Positions 19,501-26,786 of a DNA stretch of 53,540 bases are shown here, piece after piece (positions within the stretch are counted from its first letter, which is position 1; every line of letters starts with the position of its first letter). The stretch comes from Deltaproteobacteria bacterium (GTDB taxonomy: Bacteria; Myxococcota; JACRCW01), in the NCBI GenBank assembly GCA_016218805.1, contig JACRCW010000043.1:1-53540 (forward strand). The letters are read 5' to 3'. The translations under genes were made by a program, and so were the position numbers. The notes under the pieces are model-generated. The model did not search any database, was not told the origin of the DNA, and saw only the letters and a program-made list of their open reading frames with translations.

Positions 19501-20198
19501 CCAGCGAGATGTTCACCTTCACCAACGCGGCCGGCCCGCTGGGCGTGCTGCTGGCCCCGGTGGGCACGGCCGGGGGCGGCGTCTACGGAATCGACTTGGC
19601 GACGTACACCGGCGCCGGCGACAGCCAGCCGGCCGGCTGGGGCGCGGGTGGCGGGAACGCCAAGAAGCTGGCGGGCAGCGTGTTCCGCGCGCAATGCCGC
19701 CGCCCGGGTGGCACCGCGAGCTACGTGTTCTGCGGCACCACGGCAGGCAACATCGTAGCGCTGCGCATCAGTGACGGCGTGCAGCTTGCCAGCACCACGG
19801 TTCCCTCCGGGTTGTCCATTCTCCACCTGGTGCCCGTCACCAGCACCACGTATGGGCTGGGCCTGGCGTACGTCACCCGTTCGCCGTCAGCCGGCACGCC
19901 CGCGCACGTGGGACGGCTCACATTCAACGGAACCACCACGTTCACCAGCGTGTTTGATGTCACCGTTCCCGGCGTGGAGGTCCTGTCCGGCGCACTGACG
20001 CTGGAAACGCTGGGCCAGCTGTTTGTGGCCGGCAACGGGTCCATCATCCGCATGAGCCTGCTCAACGGCACCGGCCAGGTCACCACGGCACTGGATGGTT
20101 CGGACGTGAGCGACCCGTTCTACGACAACGCCAGCGATACCGTGTTCATCCAGACCGACAACGGTTCCTTCTGGGCGCGCCCGCGCTCGAGCCTGTGA
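16584..20198 (+). CDS. Large secreted beta-propeller protein (paralogue B)
   Basis: 1204 residues from the ATG at 16584 (GAGGGC eight bases upstream), with signal peptide MKRLGTAFSG...APAWAQ. The domain order matches the 8620-12036 product: an N-terminal beta domain to about 250, Ig-like segments, then AGVLVTRGGTTAPADLTAYT, equivalent to AGVLVTRGATGPVDTTTYT in paralogue A. A C-terminal propeller region ends SDPFYDNASDTVFIQTDNGS. In the propeller the motif for a lost or gained cofactor is not evident. The gene is followed ten bases later by a lipoprotein gene paralogous to the one after paralogue A. Function unknown; an extracellular or surface beta-protein is well supported. Confidence 0.82.
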   Translation: MKRLGTAFSGMVLAGGLLVGAPAWAQVVVMGAGGGSGIDNLGGTTATFPTAGTFVVGNRLVAVVAFADAFATGNLGGAPTLADDTGANAYAIDRDESDGATMRTVVFSGLITNAAIGNLIVTMTGTPPTGVGASFQDFSGTVPSTTLAHYVDNVSSLSANSAALEAVAVAPFTTSIANTLVVAGYGDDGVFNINTTAFSAQPPGAGTFVPTQNWLDFSAPETAMFHEIRTTTASYNSVDPTASGAANYNGVLVAYRGGPDHLSLASGPSTLTAQKNVDCAAAPPAPFVVQLRNVNGLVPAISNFTLRVTSSSTTSKVRIVASGSTPATSCPLDTASNVGTYTALLTSAETSFDVYVTDAKRNATAITLTVDAPTSGFAPNDHPYPLTNAVTSYTVTAGAHAAYCIAFPNQTYTEGPANCLGSQNMGSRGIIAARCLISTTPTSPQTAGTPFNLNGIIAIDKYCNTASVNGSIAFTWAGLNPNTGDSSQPTYATPVSFTNGVGTGTMALTAVTSQSNAFLTFQDSSARVGGSFTAVGAAHRFNVSFPPNTSTAAFSNPNTATATRTGYAAHAPGEVEARITNGTGGSIRSVTITNPGSPWVFTSGTVFNGTTDVSASWVRTVTATSVKFDAGLGVFANGATLKFRANNGGAYPNIGVDTPYTMQVGYTGFQSNTNAIPSAPANQFTVVVPPAVLQLPVAIRSAAAAGSVLIWTNTDLTKHAGVLVTRGGTTAPADLTAYTVGQDLGGGTIAACVVTAAGTQTCTDSALGDATTATYRVYNVDTSNGYSNAVTVDVPARPASGFVYKHTGLGLGNGSADQRVNETSGSTMPGTGAYATFTAANRGIYFVNASGTEKRRPTLLNDFAQRRPLAMKLNDGTTHRVYAGDMTQTAYLLDPTTDSTPATANVGATGGTPQVLGGPAAVTRTQFTGLNASLNNEAIFMATTAATTNNAVRAFRSDLTTGWTKFIGTDGITSEMFTFTNAAGPLGVLLAPVGTAGGGVYGIDLATYTGAGDSQPAGWGAGGGNAKKLAGSVFRAQCRRPGGTASYVFCGTTAGNIVALRISDGVQLASTTVPSGLSILHLVPVTSTTYGLGLAYVTRSPSAGTPAHVGRLTFNGTTTFTSVFDVTVPGVEVLSGALTLETLGQLFVAGNGSIIRMSLLNGTGQVTTALDGSDVSDPFYDNASDTVFIQTDNGSFWARPRSSL

Positions 20199-20208
20199 GG
20201 TGCATTCC

Positions 20209-20643
20209 ATGACGACGCGCGTGCTTGCCTTCAACCTGTGCCTGTGGACGGTGCTCTCCGCCTGCGACCGGCCCGGCGACTTCTCCGGCCTGCCGCAGGG
20301 GAGCCCGCAGGGCCCGGCCGTGGTCCACGTCAGTGACGCTGACCAGGACGGCCCCATCACCACCGAATCCGCGGCGGCCTCCGTGGACATCAACTACCCG
20401 GCGCAGGGGCCGGGGGATTCGCTGGTGGTGGAGGTGCTGACGCCGCGGGGCAAGGTGTACCTGACCGACCGCTACCCGTTGCCCCCCTCAGGCACCGTGT
20501 CCATCCGCATCCCGGTGCTGGGGACCGTCATCCAGAACTACCGCATGACCGGGACGTGGACCGTGCGCGCCTACTACAACCATGAGCAGGCGCCTTCGGT
20601 GTTTCAGCAGTTTGACGTGCTCCCCGCCCCTGAGCCGCGCTGA
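20209..20643 (+). CDS. Small lipoprotein, paralogue of the 8173-8607 product
   Basis: 144-residue lipoprotein from the ATG at 20209, preceded by GAGGTG. The lipobox is TVLSAC (Cys 19) and the single domain is beta-rich. It shares a GTWTVRAYYN-type block near the C-terminus with its paralogue. It lies ten bases after the stop of the large beta-propeller gene, clearly in the same transcript. It probably partners that protein at the outer membrane (inference). Confidence 0.8.
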   Translation: MTTRVLAFNLCLWTVLSACDRPGDFSGLPQGSPQGPAVVHVSDADQDGPITTESAAASVDINYPAQGPGDSLVVEVLTPRGKVYLTDRYPLPPSGTVSIRIPVLGTVIQNYRMTGTWTVRAYYNHEQAPSVFQQFDVLPAPEPR

Positions 20644-20771
20644 TTTCCCGGGGCGCCCACCCACCGCCCACCCGTGCCGTTCCGGGTTTGCCACCTGAGG
20701 TTCCGGGTTTCGGCTTGGCCGCCTGGCGCCCCGGCCGGCCGGCTCCGTGAGCACTTCCAACGGCCCCCGTT

Positions 20772-21932
20772 TCAGCGGGCGGCCGCGTCCCTGGCCCGCA
20801 AGGCCGCCCAGCGCAGTGCTGCCCGCAGCGCGCCGTCCGGGCGCTCCGTCCAGGGCCAGCCGGCCAGCAAGGCCCCCAGGCCCTTGTCCGGCGTGCGCCA
20901 GGGCGCTCCGTGCACGCCCGCCAGGCCGGCCAGCACGGGCCTGGCCCACGGGGGCGGGAGCGCGGCGTGCAAGGACAGCTGCCAGCGCGCGGCCAGCAGC
21001 TCCGCCAGCGCCCACCAGGCCCATCCCAGGCCCAGCGCCCGGCAGCGTTGTTCCACCACCGCGGCATCCGCCGCGTGGGCCAGCGCGCCCCAGGCGTCCA
21101 CCGCCATCTTGTAACGCGGCAGGAAGCGGTCCCCCGCCAGGTTGCCCACGGCGATCACCACCAGGTCCTCCGCGCCCGGACCCGGGATGCGCGTGCCGTC
21201 CGGAGTCTCCCAGTCCGCGGCGCGCGCCAGGATGCCCGGCGTGTCATCCCCAAACGGTGGGCTGTTGAGCGCCCGCACATGCAGGTCCACAGCAAGCTGC
21301 CCAGCCGCCAGATAGCACCGCTCCTTGGACGCCAGGGTCGTCGCCACGTGGCGGGGCGGAAGGTCCCTGCGGTAGCCGAGCGCCAGCAGCGCCCCGTGGG
21401 CCTCCGGTTCGGCCGCCGCCGGCACCAGCACGTCCAGGTCGCTCACGCCGCGCCGTCCCCGCCCGCCCAGGAACGCCGCGTCCGTCACCGCGCCCTTGAG
21501 GAACACGTGCGGGACCCCGGCGGCGTGGAACGCGTCATGGACCGCCGCGCGCGCGGTGCTCAGCATCACCGCCTGGGCAAGGCTTCGGCGCCGCGCGCGT
21601 TCCGCGGCCCCCGCCGGGAGCGCCACGCCGCGCGCCAACAGCCCGTCCGCCACCAGGCCGTCCAGTTGCACGGCCTCGGCCTTGCGGAGGAGGGCGGCAA
21701 CCAGCGCACCGTCCGGGTCTGGCAGACGGGCGGCGGGGAGCGCGCGTTGGTGCTGGGCGTGCACCGCCGCGCCCAGCGCGTCCCACATCAGTTCATCCAC
21801 GGGATCCGGTGTGGGGCGCAGCCACGTCCTGACTGGGGCGAACACGCGGGCAGACTTGAACAAACCAAAGTGGCGTGCAACAGATGACCCATCCGGGGGC
21901 GGACACGCTCCCACCTCACGAGCGTCCGTCAT
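20772..21932 (-). CDS. NTP_transf_5-like nucleotidyltransferase of the RiPP-like locus
   Basis: Polymerase-beta-fold nucleotidyltransferase of the PF14907 type. The key blocks are HVFLKGAVTDAAFLGG and RGVSDLDVLVP, which supplies the DxD metal-binding aspartates; a helical region with AVDLHVRALNSPPFGDDTP follows. Relatives occur beside HPr-like kinases and PqqD-like proteins in peptide-modification and EPS loci. The start is uncertain: the ATG at 21932 (386 residues) lies head-to-head on the precursor start codon, while GTG at 21845 or ATG at 21788 would leave room for promoters. Homology-like sequence begins near FGLFKSARVF. Divergent from the peptide operon and probably part of the same pathway. 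Confidence 0.82.
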   Translation of the reverse strand: MTDAREVGACPPPDGSSVARHFGLFKSARVFAPVRTWLRPTPDPVDELMWDALGAAVHAQHQRALPAARLPDPDGALVAALLRKAEAVQLDGLVADGLLARGVALPAGAAERARRRSLAQAVMLSTARAAVHDAFHAAGVPHVFLKGAVTDAAFLGGRGRRGVSDLDVLVPAAAEPEAHGALLALGYRRDLPPRHVATTLASKERCYLAAGQLAVDLHVRALNSPPFGDDTPGILARAADWETPDGTRIPGPGAEDLVVIAVGNLAGDRFLPRYKMAVDAWGALAHAADAAVVEQRCRALGLGWAWWALAELLAARWQLSLHAALPPPWARPVLAGLAGVHGAPWRTPDKGLGALLAGWPWTERPDGALRAALRWAALRARDAAAR

Positions 21933-22095
21933 GATGACCCGTCCCAACCCGACGCAGCCCGCTTCATCCTCCCAGACCGTGCCCGCGTACGAGGCACCCG
22001 CCGTGGCGTGGGAAGAGGACTTTGAACCGGCCGGTCAGGTCACCGGTTGTTCTGACAACATCGGTAACTGTGACGAGCGCCCGGAGGTCGTCTGA
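21931..22095 (+). CDS. Candidate RiPP precursor peptide (54 residues)
   Basis: A short peptide read immediately before three maturation-type genes. Three segments are visible: a Pro/Ser/Thr-rich start, a central AYEAPAVAWEEDFEP stretch and a tail GCSDNIGNCDERPEVV with two cysteines six residues apart. The Y-x-x-P-x-V pattern recalls the YxxP motif that PqqD-like leader-binding domains recognise in lasso-peptide leaders. The cysteines are natural targets for a radical SAM/SPASM thioether enzyme (inference). Two adjacent ATGs (21931, 21934) are possible starts and the ribosome site is weak. The stop overlaps the kinase start in CTGA. I do not recognise the peptide family. Confidence 0.68.
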   Translation: MMTRPNPTQPASSSQTVPAYEAPAVAWEEDFEPAGQVTGCSDNIGNCDERPEVV

Positions 22096-22892
22096 GCGGC
22101 AGCGGCCTGGGCATCACGCTCGCCGGCACGCATTACAGGCTGGACTGCCAGGACCCTGAGATCACCGGGCGCGTGGCTGCGCGCTACGCCGGCTTCCTGA
22201 CGGACGCCGCTTCTGCCACCACCGTGACCCTGGATGCGGCAGGCCCTGCACGAGCCCCGCTGGGCAACGCCCCGGTCACGGCGCGGCTGAGCGGGGGGCG
22301 CCTCATTGTGGAACAGGCGGGGGACGAGCCCTGGGGCTGGCTGGACCGGGCTGATGGCCGCGGGCGGGTGGTCCCGCACCGCTCCATGGCCGCGCTGGAC
22401 GTGCTGCTGCGCGCGGACGCCACGGTGCGGGCGTTGGAGGCGGGCGGGTGCGCGTTCCACGCCGCGGCGGTGGTGCTGGCAGACGGGGCGCACCTGTTCC
22501 CCGGCGTGTCCGGGGCGGGCAAGTCCACGGTTGCCCAGCACCTGGCCCGCGAGGGCGGCCGGGTGTTGTCCGACGAGTTTGTCGTGGTGGTGCCGTCGCC
22601 GGGAGGGGTGTGGACGGTGCACGGCAGCCCGTTCTGGTTGGGCAGCGCGGAGCCGGCGCGGTTGGCGCGCGCCTGGCAGCTGGGGCGTGGCGAACGGGCG
22701 GCGGTGACCGGGCTGGATGCGGGGTCCGTGGCGCGGCTCTTGACGCAGAACCTGAGCCTGGTGGTGGAGCCGGAGGGCGGCGTGGCGCGGGCGTTGGCCG
22801 TGGTTGCGCGGTTGGCGGGCGATGTTAAAGGGGGTGAACTCCGGTACGGGCTGGGGCAACCCATCCGGGGGCACCTGGAGCGCGCGGCATGA
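22092..22892 (+). CDS. HPr-kinase-like protein of the RiPP-like locus
   Basis: P-loop kinase related to the HPr serine kinase C-terminal domain (HprK-related kinase A type). Walker A is PGVSGAGKST, preceded by FHAAAVVLADGAHLF; VLSDEFVVVVP and VHGSPFWLG follow. Such kinases occur with PqqD-like proteins in EPS loci and phosphorylate lasso peptides. The only ATG/GTG/TTG start in frame is GTG at 22173. The in-frame sequence before it, LAGTHYRLDCQDPEITGRVAA, looks like the family N-terminus and is preceded by an in-frame stop at 22071. I therefore propose CTG at 22092, four bases after GGAGG and overlapping the precursor stop. The gene ends in an ATGA overlap with the radical SAM gene. Confidence 0.82.
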   Translation: MSGSGLGITLAGTHYRLDCQDPEITGRVAARYAGFLTDAASATTVTLDAAGPARAPLGNAPVTARLSGGRLIVEQAGDEPWGWLDRADGRGRVVPHRSMAALDVLLRADATVRALEAGGCAFHAAAVVLADGAHLFPGVSGAGKSTVAQHLAREGGRVLSDEFVVVVPSPGGVWTVHGSPFWLGSAEPARLARAWQLGRGERAAVTGLDAGSVARLLTQNLSLVVEPEGGVARALAVVARLAGDVKGGELRYGLGQPIRGHLERAA

Positions 22893-23968
22893 GAAACTAC
22901 GGGGAGTGGGTGGCTCGTGCTGCCGGGCTGGGGCGGCCCACCTCAGCGCACTTTGAGCTGACCTACCGCTGCAACCTGCGCTGCAAGCACTGCTTCCAGG
23001 AGCGGGACGCCGCCCCGGATGAACTGACGCGCGCGGACTGGCTGCGCGTGGTGGACCAGGCGCGCGAGGCGGGGATTCTGGTCATCACGCTGTCCGGCGG
23101 CGAGGCCATGCTGTCCCCGCACTTCTGGGACATTGCCGGGCACATCCGCGGCGCGGGGATGGCGTTCAAGCTGTTCACCAACGGGCTGGCGCTCACGCGG
23201 GTGAACTGCGCGCGCCTGGCGGCGCTGCGGCCGGCGGCGGTGGACATCTCCATCTTTTCGCTGGACCCCGCGGTGCATGACGCCATCACGGGCGCGCGCG
23301 GGTCGCTGCGGCGCGCGGTGAGCGGGCTCATCCGCCTGCGGCGTGCGGGCATTGCGGTGAAGGTGAAATGCCCGCTGCTGGATACTTCGTCCGCGGACTT
23401 CCGGCGCGTGCGCGGCCTGGCGCAGCGGTACGGCTGCGGCGTGGTGTTTGACCCGTTCATCAGCCCCAAGTTCAACGGCAACCAGGTGACCACGCAGTGC
23501 CGCGGTGATGATGAGATTCTCTACGAGTACTTTGAGGATGAGTCCACGCGGAAGCCTGGCTTGCGGGCGCTCAACCCCAAGGCGCCGGGTGATGCCATCT
23601 GCGGCGTGGCGCGGCGCTTTGTGACCGTGGCGCCGGACGGGCGGATGATTCCCTGCCCGCGCATGCAGCTGGACGTGGGCAACGTGCGGCACGGGCACCT
23701 GCACCGGATCTTCCTGGAGGCCCCGCTGCTGCAGAAGCTGCGTGCCACCACGTTTGGGGATTTGGCGGGATGCGGGGACTGCTCACGCTCCGGGTACTGC
23801 GGGCGGTGCAGCGCCACCGCGCTGCTGGAGGACGGTGACCTGTACGGGCCGTCCTCCCGGTCCTGCCACCTGGCGGAGGTCAAGGAGCGCGCGTGGGGCG
23901 TGACCCCGCCGGTGGGCGCGTACGTGCCGCACAAGAGCGCGGGCTCACTGCTCAAGGTGCTGCGGTGA
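22889..23968 (+). CDS. Radical SAM/SPASM peptide-modifying enzyme
   Basis: 359 residues. The radical SAM cluster motif is C-x3-C-x2-C in TYRCNLRCKHC (residues about 27-34), followed by LSGGEAML. The C-terminal SPASM domain carries cysteines in ICGV, GRMIPC, CGDCSRSGYCGRC and SRSC, enough for auxiliary iron-sulfur clusters. SPASM enzymes modify ribosomal peptides (PqqE, MftC, sactipeptide and ranthipeptide synthases). Start and stop overlap the neighbouring genes in ATGA and GTGA, so kinase, enzyme and PqqD-like protein should be made together. The substrate is most likely the 54-residue peptide two genes upstream (inference). Confidence 0.93.
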   Translation: MRNYGEWVARAAGLGRPTSAHFELTYRCNLRCKHCFQERDAAPDELTRADWLRVVDQAREAGILVITLSGGEAMLSPHFWDIAGHIRGAGMAFKLFTNGLALTRVNCARLAALRPAAVDISIFSLDPAVHDAITGARGSLRRAVSGLIRLRRAGIAVKVKCPLLDTSSADFRRVRGLAQRYGCGVVFDPFISPKFNGNQVTTQCRGDDEILYEYFEDESTRKPGLRALNPKAPGDAICGVARRFVTVAPDGRMIPCPRMQLDVGNVRHGHLHRIFLEAPLLQKLRATTFGDLAGCGDCSRSGYCGRCSATALLEDGDLYGPSSRSCHLAEVKERAWGVTPPVGAYVPHKSAGSLLKVLR

Positions 23969-24246
23969 GCCAGGTTCACGCGGGAGCGCGCCCGCGCGCC
24001 GCCGCGCGCTGCGCGTGGCAGGCGGTGGAAGGCGAGGCCGTGGTGATTGACCTGGAGACGCGCCGTGTGTTGGGGCTCAACCGCACGGGGTCCCTGGTGT
24101 GGTCCCGCATGGATGGCCGCCGCACGGTGGCGGAGCTGTCCCAGGATGTGGCCGCGGCGTTCCAGGTGGCGCCGGAGACGGCGTCCCGGGATGTGGAAGC
24201 GTTTCTGGCGCCGCTGGTGGCCCGCGGGCTGGTGGAGCTGGCCTGA
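23965..24246 (+). CDS. PqqD-like peptide-binding protein
   Basis: 93 residues from GTG at 23965, overlapping the radical SAM stop in GTGA. The core has the PqqD/RiPP recognition element pattern: GEAVVIDLETRRVLGLNRTGSLVW, then DGRRTVAELSQDVAAAF and DVEAFLAPLVARGLVEL. Stand-alone PqqD-like domains bind the precursor leader and present it to the radical SAM enzyme. Last gene of the four-gene rightward operon. The fold call is strong for such a short protein because the GLNxTGxxVW motif is intact. Confidence 0.9.
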   Translation: MSQVHAGARPRAAARCAWQAVEGEAVVIDLETRRVLGLNRTGSLVWSRMDGRRTVAELSQDVAAAFQVAPETASRDVEAFLAPLVARGLVELA

Positions 24247-24256
24247 GCGGTTTGCT

Positions 24257-24512
24257 GTCAGGGAGCCAACCAGAGGCATCCCCGCATGCGGACGCCGGCA
24301 TCCCGGGAGGACTCGGCTCCGAGCCAGCGTCACGGGGCCAACCACGGAGGCCACAAAACAGCCCCGGACGCCTTACCTGACCGTGCGCGGGATGACGGCG
24401 CCTCTGTGGGGTGACCCGTTGTGGGCTCGGCAGGAGCCGAGTCCTCCCGGACCCGGCTCGCCCTCATCCTGGCTTGGACCGGCAAATGAGGGGATCCCGT
24501 CAGGGAGCCAAC
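24257..24512. repeat. Direct-repeat-bounded segment with an internal inverted repeat
   Basis: The 14-mer GTCAGGGAGCCAAC occurs at 24257-24270 and again at 24499-24512, the second copy within the last codons of the Uma2-like gene. Between them a perfect 18-base inverted repeat, CCGGGAGGACTCGGCTCC, lies at 24303-24320 and 24433-24450. No gene is seen in 24247-24499. It could be a small mobile element or a duplicated gene end followed by rearrangement. Confidence 0.6.
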
Positions 24513-25072
24513 GGGTCGCGGTAGACCTCGTCCACCGCCAGGGCGGCGTCCACGGAGGCCAGGTGTGCGGTTTCGCCGGGACCCCATTCGTGCAGCGTCC
24601 AGCCGCCCTCCTCCCGCCGGAAGACCTCAATGCGGGGACCGCGCTGGGACACCAGGACGTACTCGCGCAGGCTCTCCAGGCGCCGGTAGTGCGCAAACTT
24701 CTCCCCGCGGTCGTACGCTTCGGTGCCGTCTGACAGGACCTCTACGATCACCACCGGGTTGAGCACGCCGTGCGGGTCCGGTTCGGCCGTCTCCACCTTC
24801 CCGCACACCACGGAGACGTCCGGGTAGGTGGACAGGCCGGTGGCACCCACCCGCACGCGCGCGTCAGAGGACAACACCACGCACGGCCGCCCGCGCAGCT
24901 GCGCGAGCAGCGTCGCTCCCACCGCCATTTGCAGGCGCGCGTGCTCCACCGTGCCGCCCGCCATGGCAAACACTTCCCCGTTGACCCATTCGTGCTTTTC
25001 CGCGGCGTGTTCCTCCGCGGCCAGATAGGCCTGATAGCTCATGCGGTTGGCGGCGGCGGCGGCGGTGACCAT
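24500..25072 (-). CDS. Uma2-family protein (DUF820, PD-(D/E)XK nuclease fold)
   Basis: 190 residues from the ATG at 25072. The family pattern is present: MSYQAYLAAEEHAAEKHEWVNGEVFAMAGG-like N-terminus, STYPDVSVVCG, NPVVIVEVLSDGTEAYDRGEKFAHYR and a Tyr/Val-rich end. The Asp in YPDVSV, the Glu in VIVEVLS and the Lys in EKF are the expected active-site residues. Uma2 proteins are abundant in cyanobacteria and myxobacteria; their role is unclear although the nuclease fold is established. It is alone, facing the PqqD-like gene, and its last codons form one copy of a 14-base direct repeat. Confidence 0.88.
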   Translation of the reverse strand: MVTAAAAANRMSYQAYLAAEEHAAEKHEWVNGEVFAMAGGTVEHARLQMAVGATLLAQLRGRPCVVLSSDARVRVGATGLSTYPDVSVVCGKVETAEPDPHGVLNPVVIVEVLSDGTEAYDRGEKFAHYRRLESLREYVLVSQRGPRIEVFRREEGGWTLHEWGPGETAHLASVDAALAVDEVYRDPLAP

Positions 25073-25168
25073 GACGCCGCCCAACATACCACGCGCTCCC
25101 CACCCGGCCTGGGCGCGGTGGACCTTAACGCCGCCGCCGGGGGTGCCGAACGCTCCGCAGGAGGCAAC

Positions 25169-26773
25169 ATGTCCGTCCTGGCACCCCTTCGCGAAGCTCC
25201 TCCCGCGGTGTCCGCACCGCCAGCGCCTGTCCCCCTGCGCGTCCTGCTGGTGGAGGACGAGGACTCCATCCGGGAGATGATCCGGCGCTACCTGGAAGGC
25301 AAGGGCATGGCCGTGACCCCGGCGGCCCAGGGCGAGGAAGCCTGGCGCCTGTTCCAATCCGGCGTGTACGACGCGGTGGTCACCGACCTGCTGGTGCCCC
25401 AGCTCAACGGGCGCCAGCTGGTGGGCCGCATCCGCGCGGCGGGCGGCCAGGGGGATGTGCCGGTGGTGATGATCAGCGCCAGCTTCCTCAACGCGCGTGA
25501 CGAGGCGGCGTGCCTGGGGGACCTGGCGGTGCAGGCGGTGTTCCGAAAGCCGCTGAGCCTGCGGGACCTGGCGGGCAGCGTGGCGGAGCTGGGGCGGCAC
25601 CACCGCCGGCTGCGGGAGGCCCAGTTGCTGGGCCGGCCGCTCATCCAGGTCCAGGCGCCGCCGCGCCGCACCGTCACGCAGACGCGGCTGCGCGCGGTGA
25701 CCTCCAACCACCTGGGGCCGCTGACGGGGGAGAACTCGCTGGTGGGCCTGGCGGCGGTGGCCAACCGCTGCTTCCAGGAGCGGGTGGACGGCGTGCTGGA
25801 GGTGGCGGACGGCGAGGGCACCCGCCGGATCACCTTCCACGAGGGCCTGGTGGTGGCAACCTCATCCACCGTGGTGGAGGAGCGGCTGTCCACGCTGCTG
25901 CGGGATGCGGGCCTGGTGTCCGCCGAGCACGACGTGATGGCCCAGCACGTGATGGCGCGCGAGGGCGGCCGGTACGGCTACGCGGTGGCGCGCGCGGCGG
26001 GCATCCCGCCGTCCACCGTGGCGCAGGCGCTGGAGGAGCAGACCTTGTGGGTCACCATGCTGGCCCTCAGCCGCACCTCGGGAACGTGGCGGTTGCAGTC
26101 CACCACGGACAACCCGGTGCTCACCATGCAGCTGCGCATGGACCCCATGGAGGCGGTGCAGCGCGCGGCGCTGGAATGCGTTCCCGCGGAGACCGCGCGG
26201 GACGTGCTGTGCGGGCTGGCGGCTTCGCCGGTGCGCCGCTCCCCCGTGTATGACGAGCGGGTGGCCGTGTTCTCCATGCTGCGGCCGGACCCGGCGGTGG
26301 TGCGCTGCGTGTCCGACGCCCGTGACGTGGAGGACGCGCTGCGGCGCGCGGCGCCGCTGCCCGGCGGCGTCAACCAGTTGCTGGCGCTGCTGCTGTCCGG
26401 CGCCCTGACCGTGGAAGGCCTTCCCGGCCACGGCACCGCCGGCCCGCGCGCGCCCGTGCTGGGTGCGTTTGGCGGCCTGTGGCGTCCGCCCCACGTGCCA
26501 GCGGCCACGCTGCGCGTGCGCGAGGCCATTGCCCTGGAGTGGCTGCGCACCGGGGGCTGCCCGCCCGCAGAGATCCTCCGCGTGGGCGCACCGGAGGGCG
26601 CGCCTACCGTGCAGGAGGCGCTGCGCCTGCAGGAGGAGCGTTTTGGCGCCGCGTTCCTGGATGAGATGGACCTGGGGCCCGCCAAGCGCGTGCTGGCCGT
26701 GGTGCGCCTGCGGCTGCGGGAGGCGGCGCGCCAGTTGGAACAGTCCGCCGCTGACCAGCGCGCGGCCGTGTGA
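25169..26773 (+). CDS. Response regulator with receiver and PATAN/DUF4388-like region
   Basis: 534 residues from the ATG at 25169 (CAGGAGG five bases upstream). The receiver domain at about 23-140 is intact: VEDEDS acidic pocket, phospho-Asp in YDAVVTDLLVP, MISASF, and lysine in FRKPLS. After a linker, GLAAVANRCFQERVDGVLEVADGEGTRRITFHEGLVVATSST and later VEERLSTLLRDAGLVS match the DUF4388 (PATAN) pattern common in myxobacterial and cyanobacterial regulators. The C-terminal 250 residues are helical and unassigned. The next gene starts 13 bases downstream. Confidence 0.86.
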   Translation: MSVLAPLREAPPAVSAPPAPVPLRVLLVEDEDSIREMIRRYLEGKGMAVTPAAQGEEAWRLFQSGVYDAVVTDLLVPQLNGRQLVGRIRAAGGQGDVPVVMISASFLNARDEAACLGDLAVQAVFRKPLSLRDLAGSVAELGRHHRRLREAQLLGRPLIQVQAPPRRTVTQTRLRAVTSNHLGPLTGENSLVGLAAVANRCFQERVDGVLEVADGEGTRRITFHEGLVVATSSTVVEERLSTLLRDAGLVSAEHDVMAQHVMAREGGRYGYAVARAAGIPPSTVAQALEEQTLWVTMLALSRTSGTWRLQSTTDNPVLTMQLRMDPMEAVQRAALECVPAETARDVLCGLAASPVRRSPVYDERVAVFSMLRPDPAVVRCVSDARDVEDALRRAAPLPGGVNQLLALLLSGALTVEGLPGHGTAGPRAPVLGAFGGLWRPPHVPAATLRVREAIALEWLRTGGCPPAEILRVGAPEGAPTVQEALRLQEERFGAAFLDEMDLGPAKRVLAVVRLRLREAARQLEQSAADQRAAV

Positions 26774-26786
26774 GCCGGGAGGAACC

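Noticed and set aside
18246..19826. Long leftward frame opposite the large propeller protein
   Set aside because: The product is Gly/Arg/His-rich without strand pattern; the rightward frame has signal peptide and paralogue.
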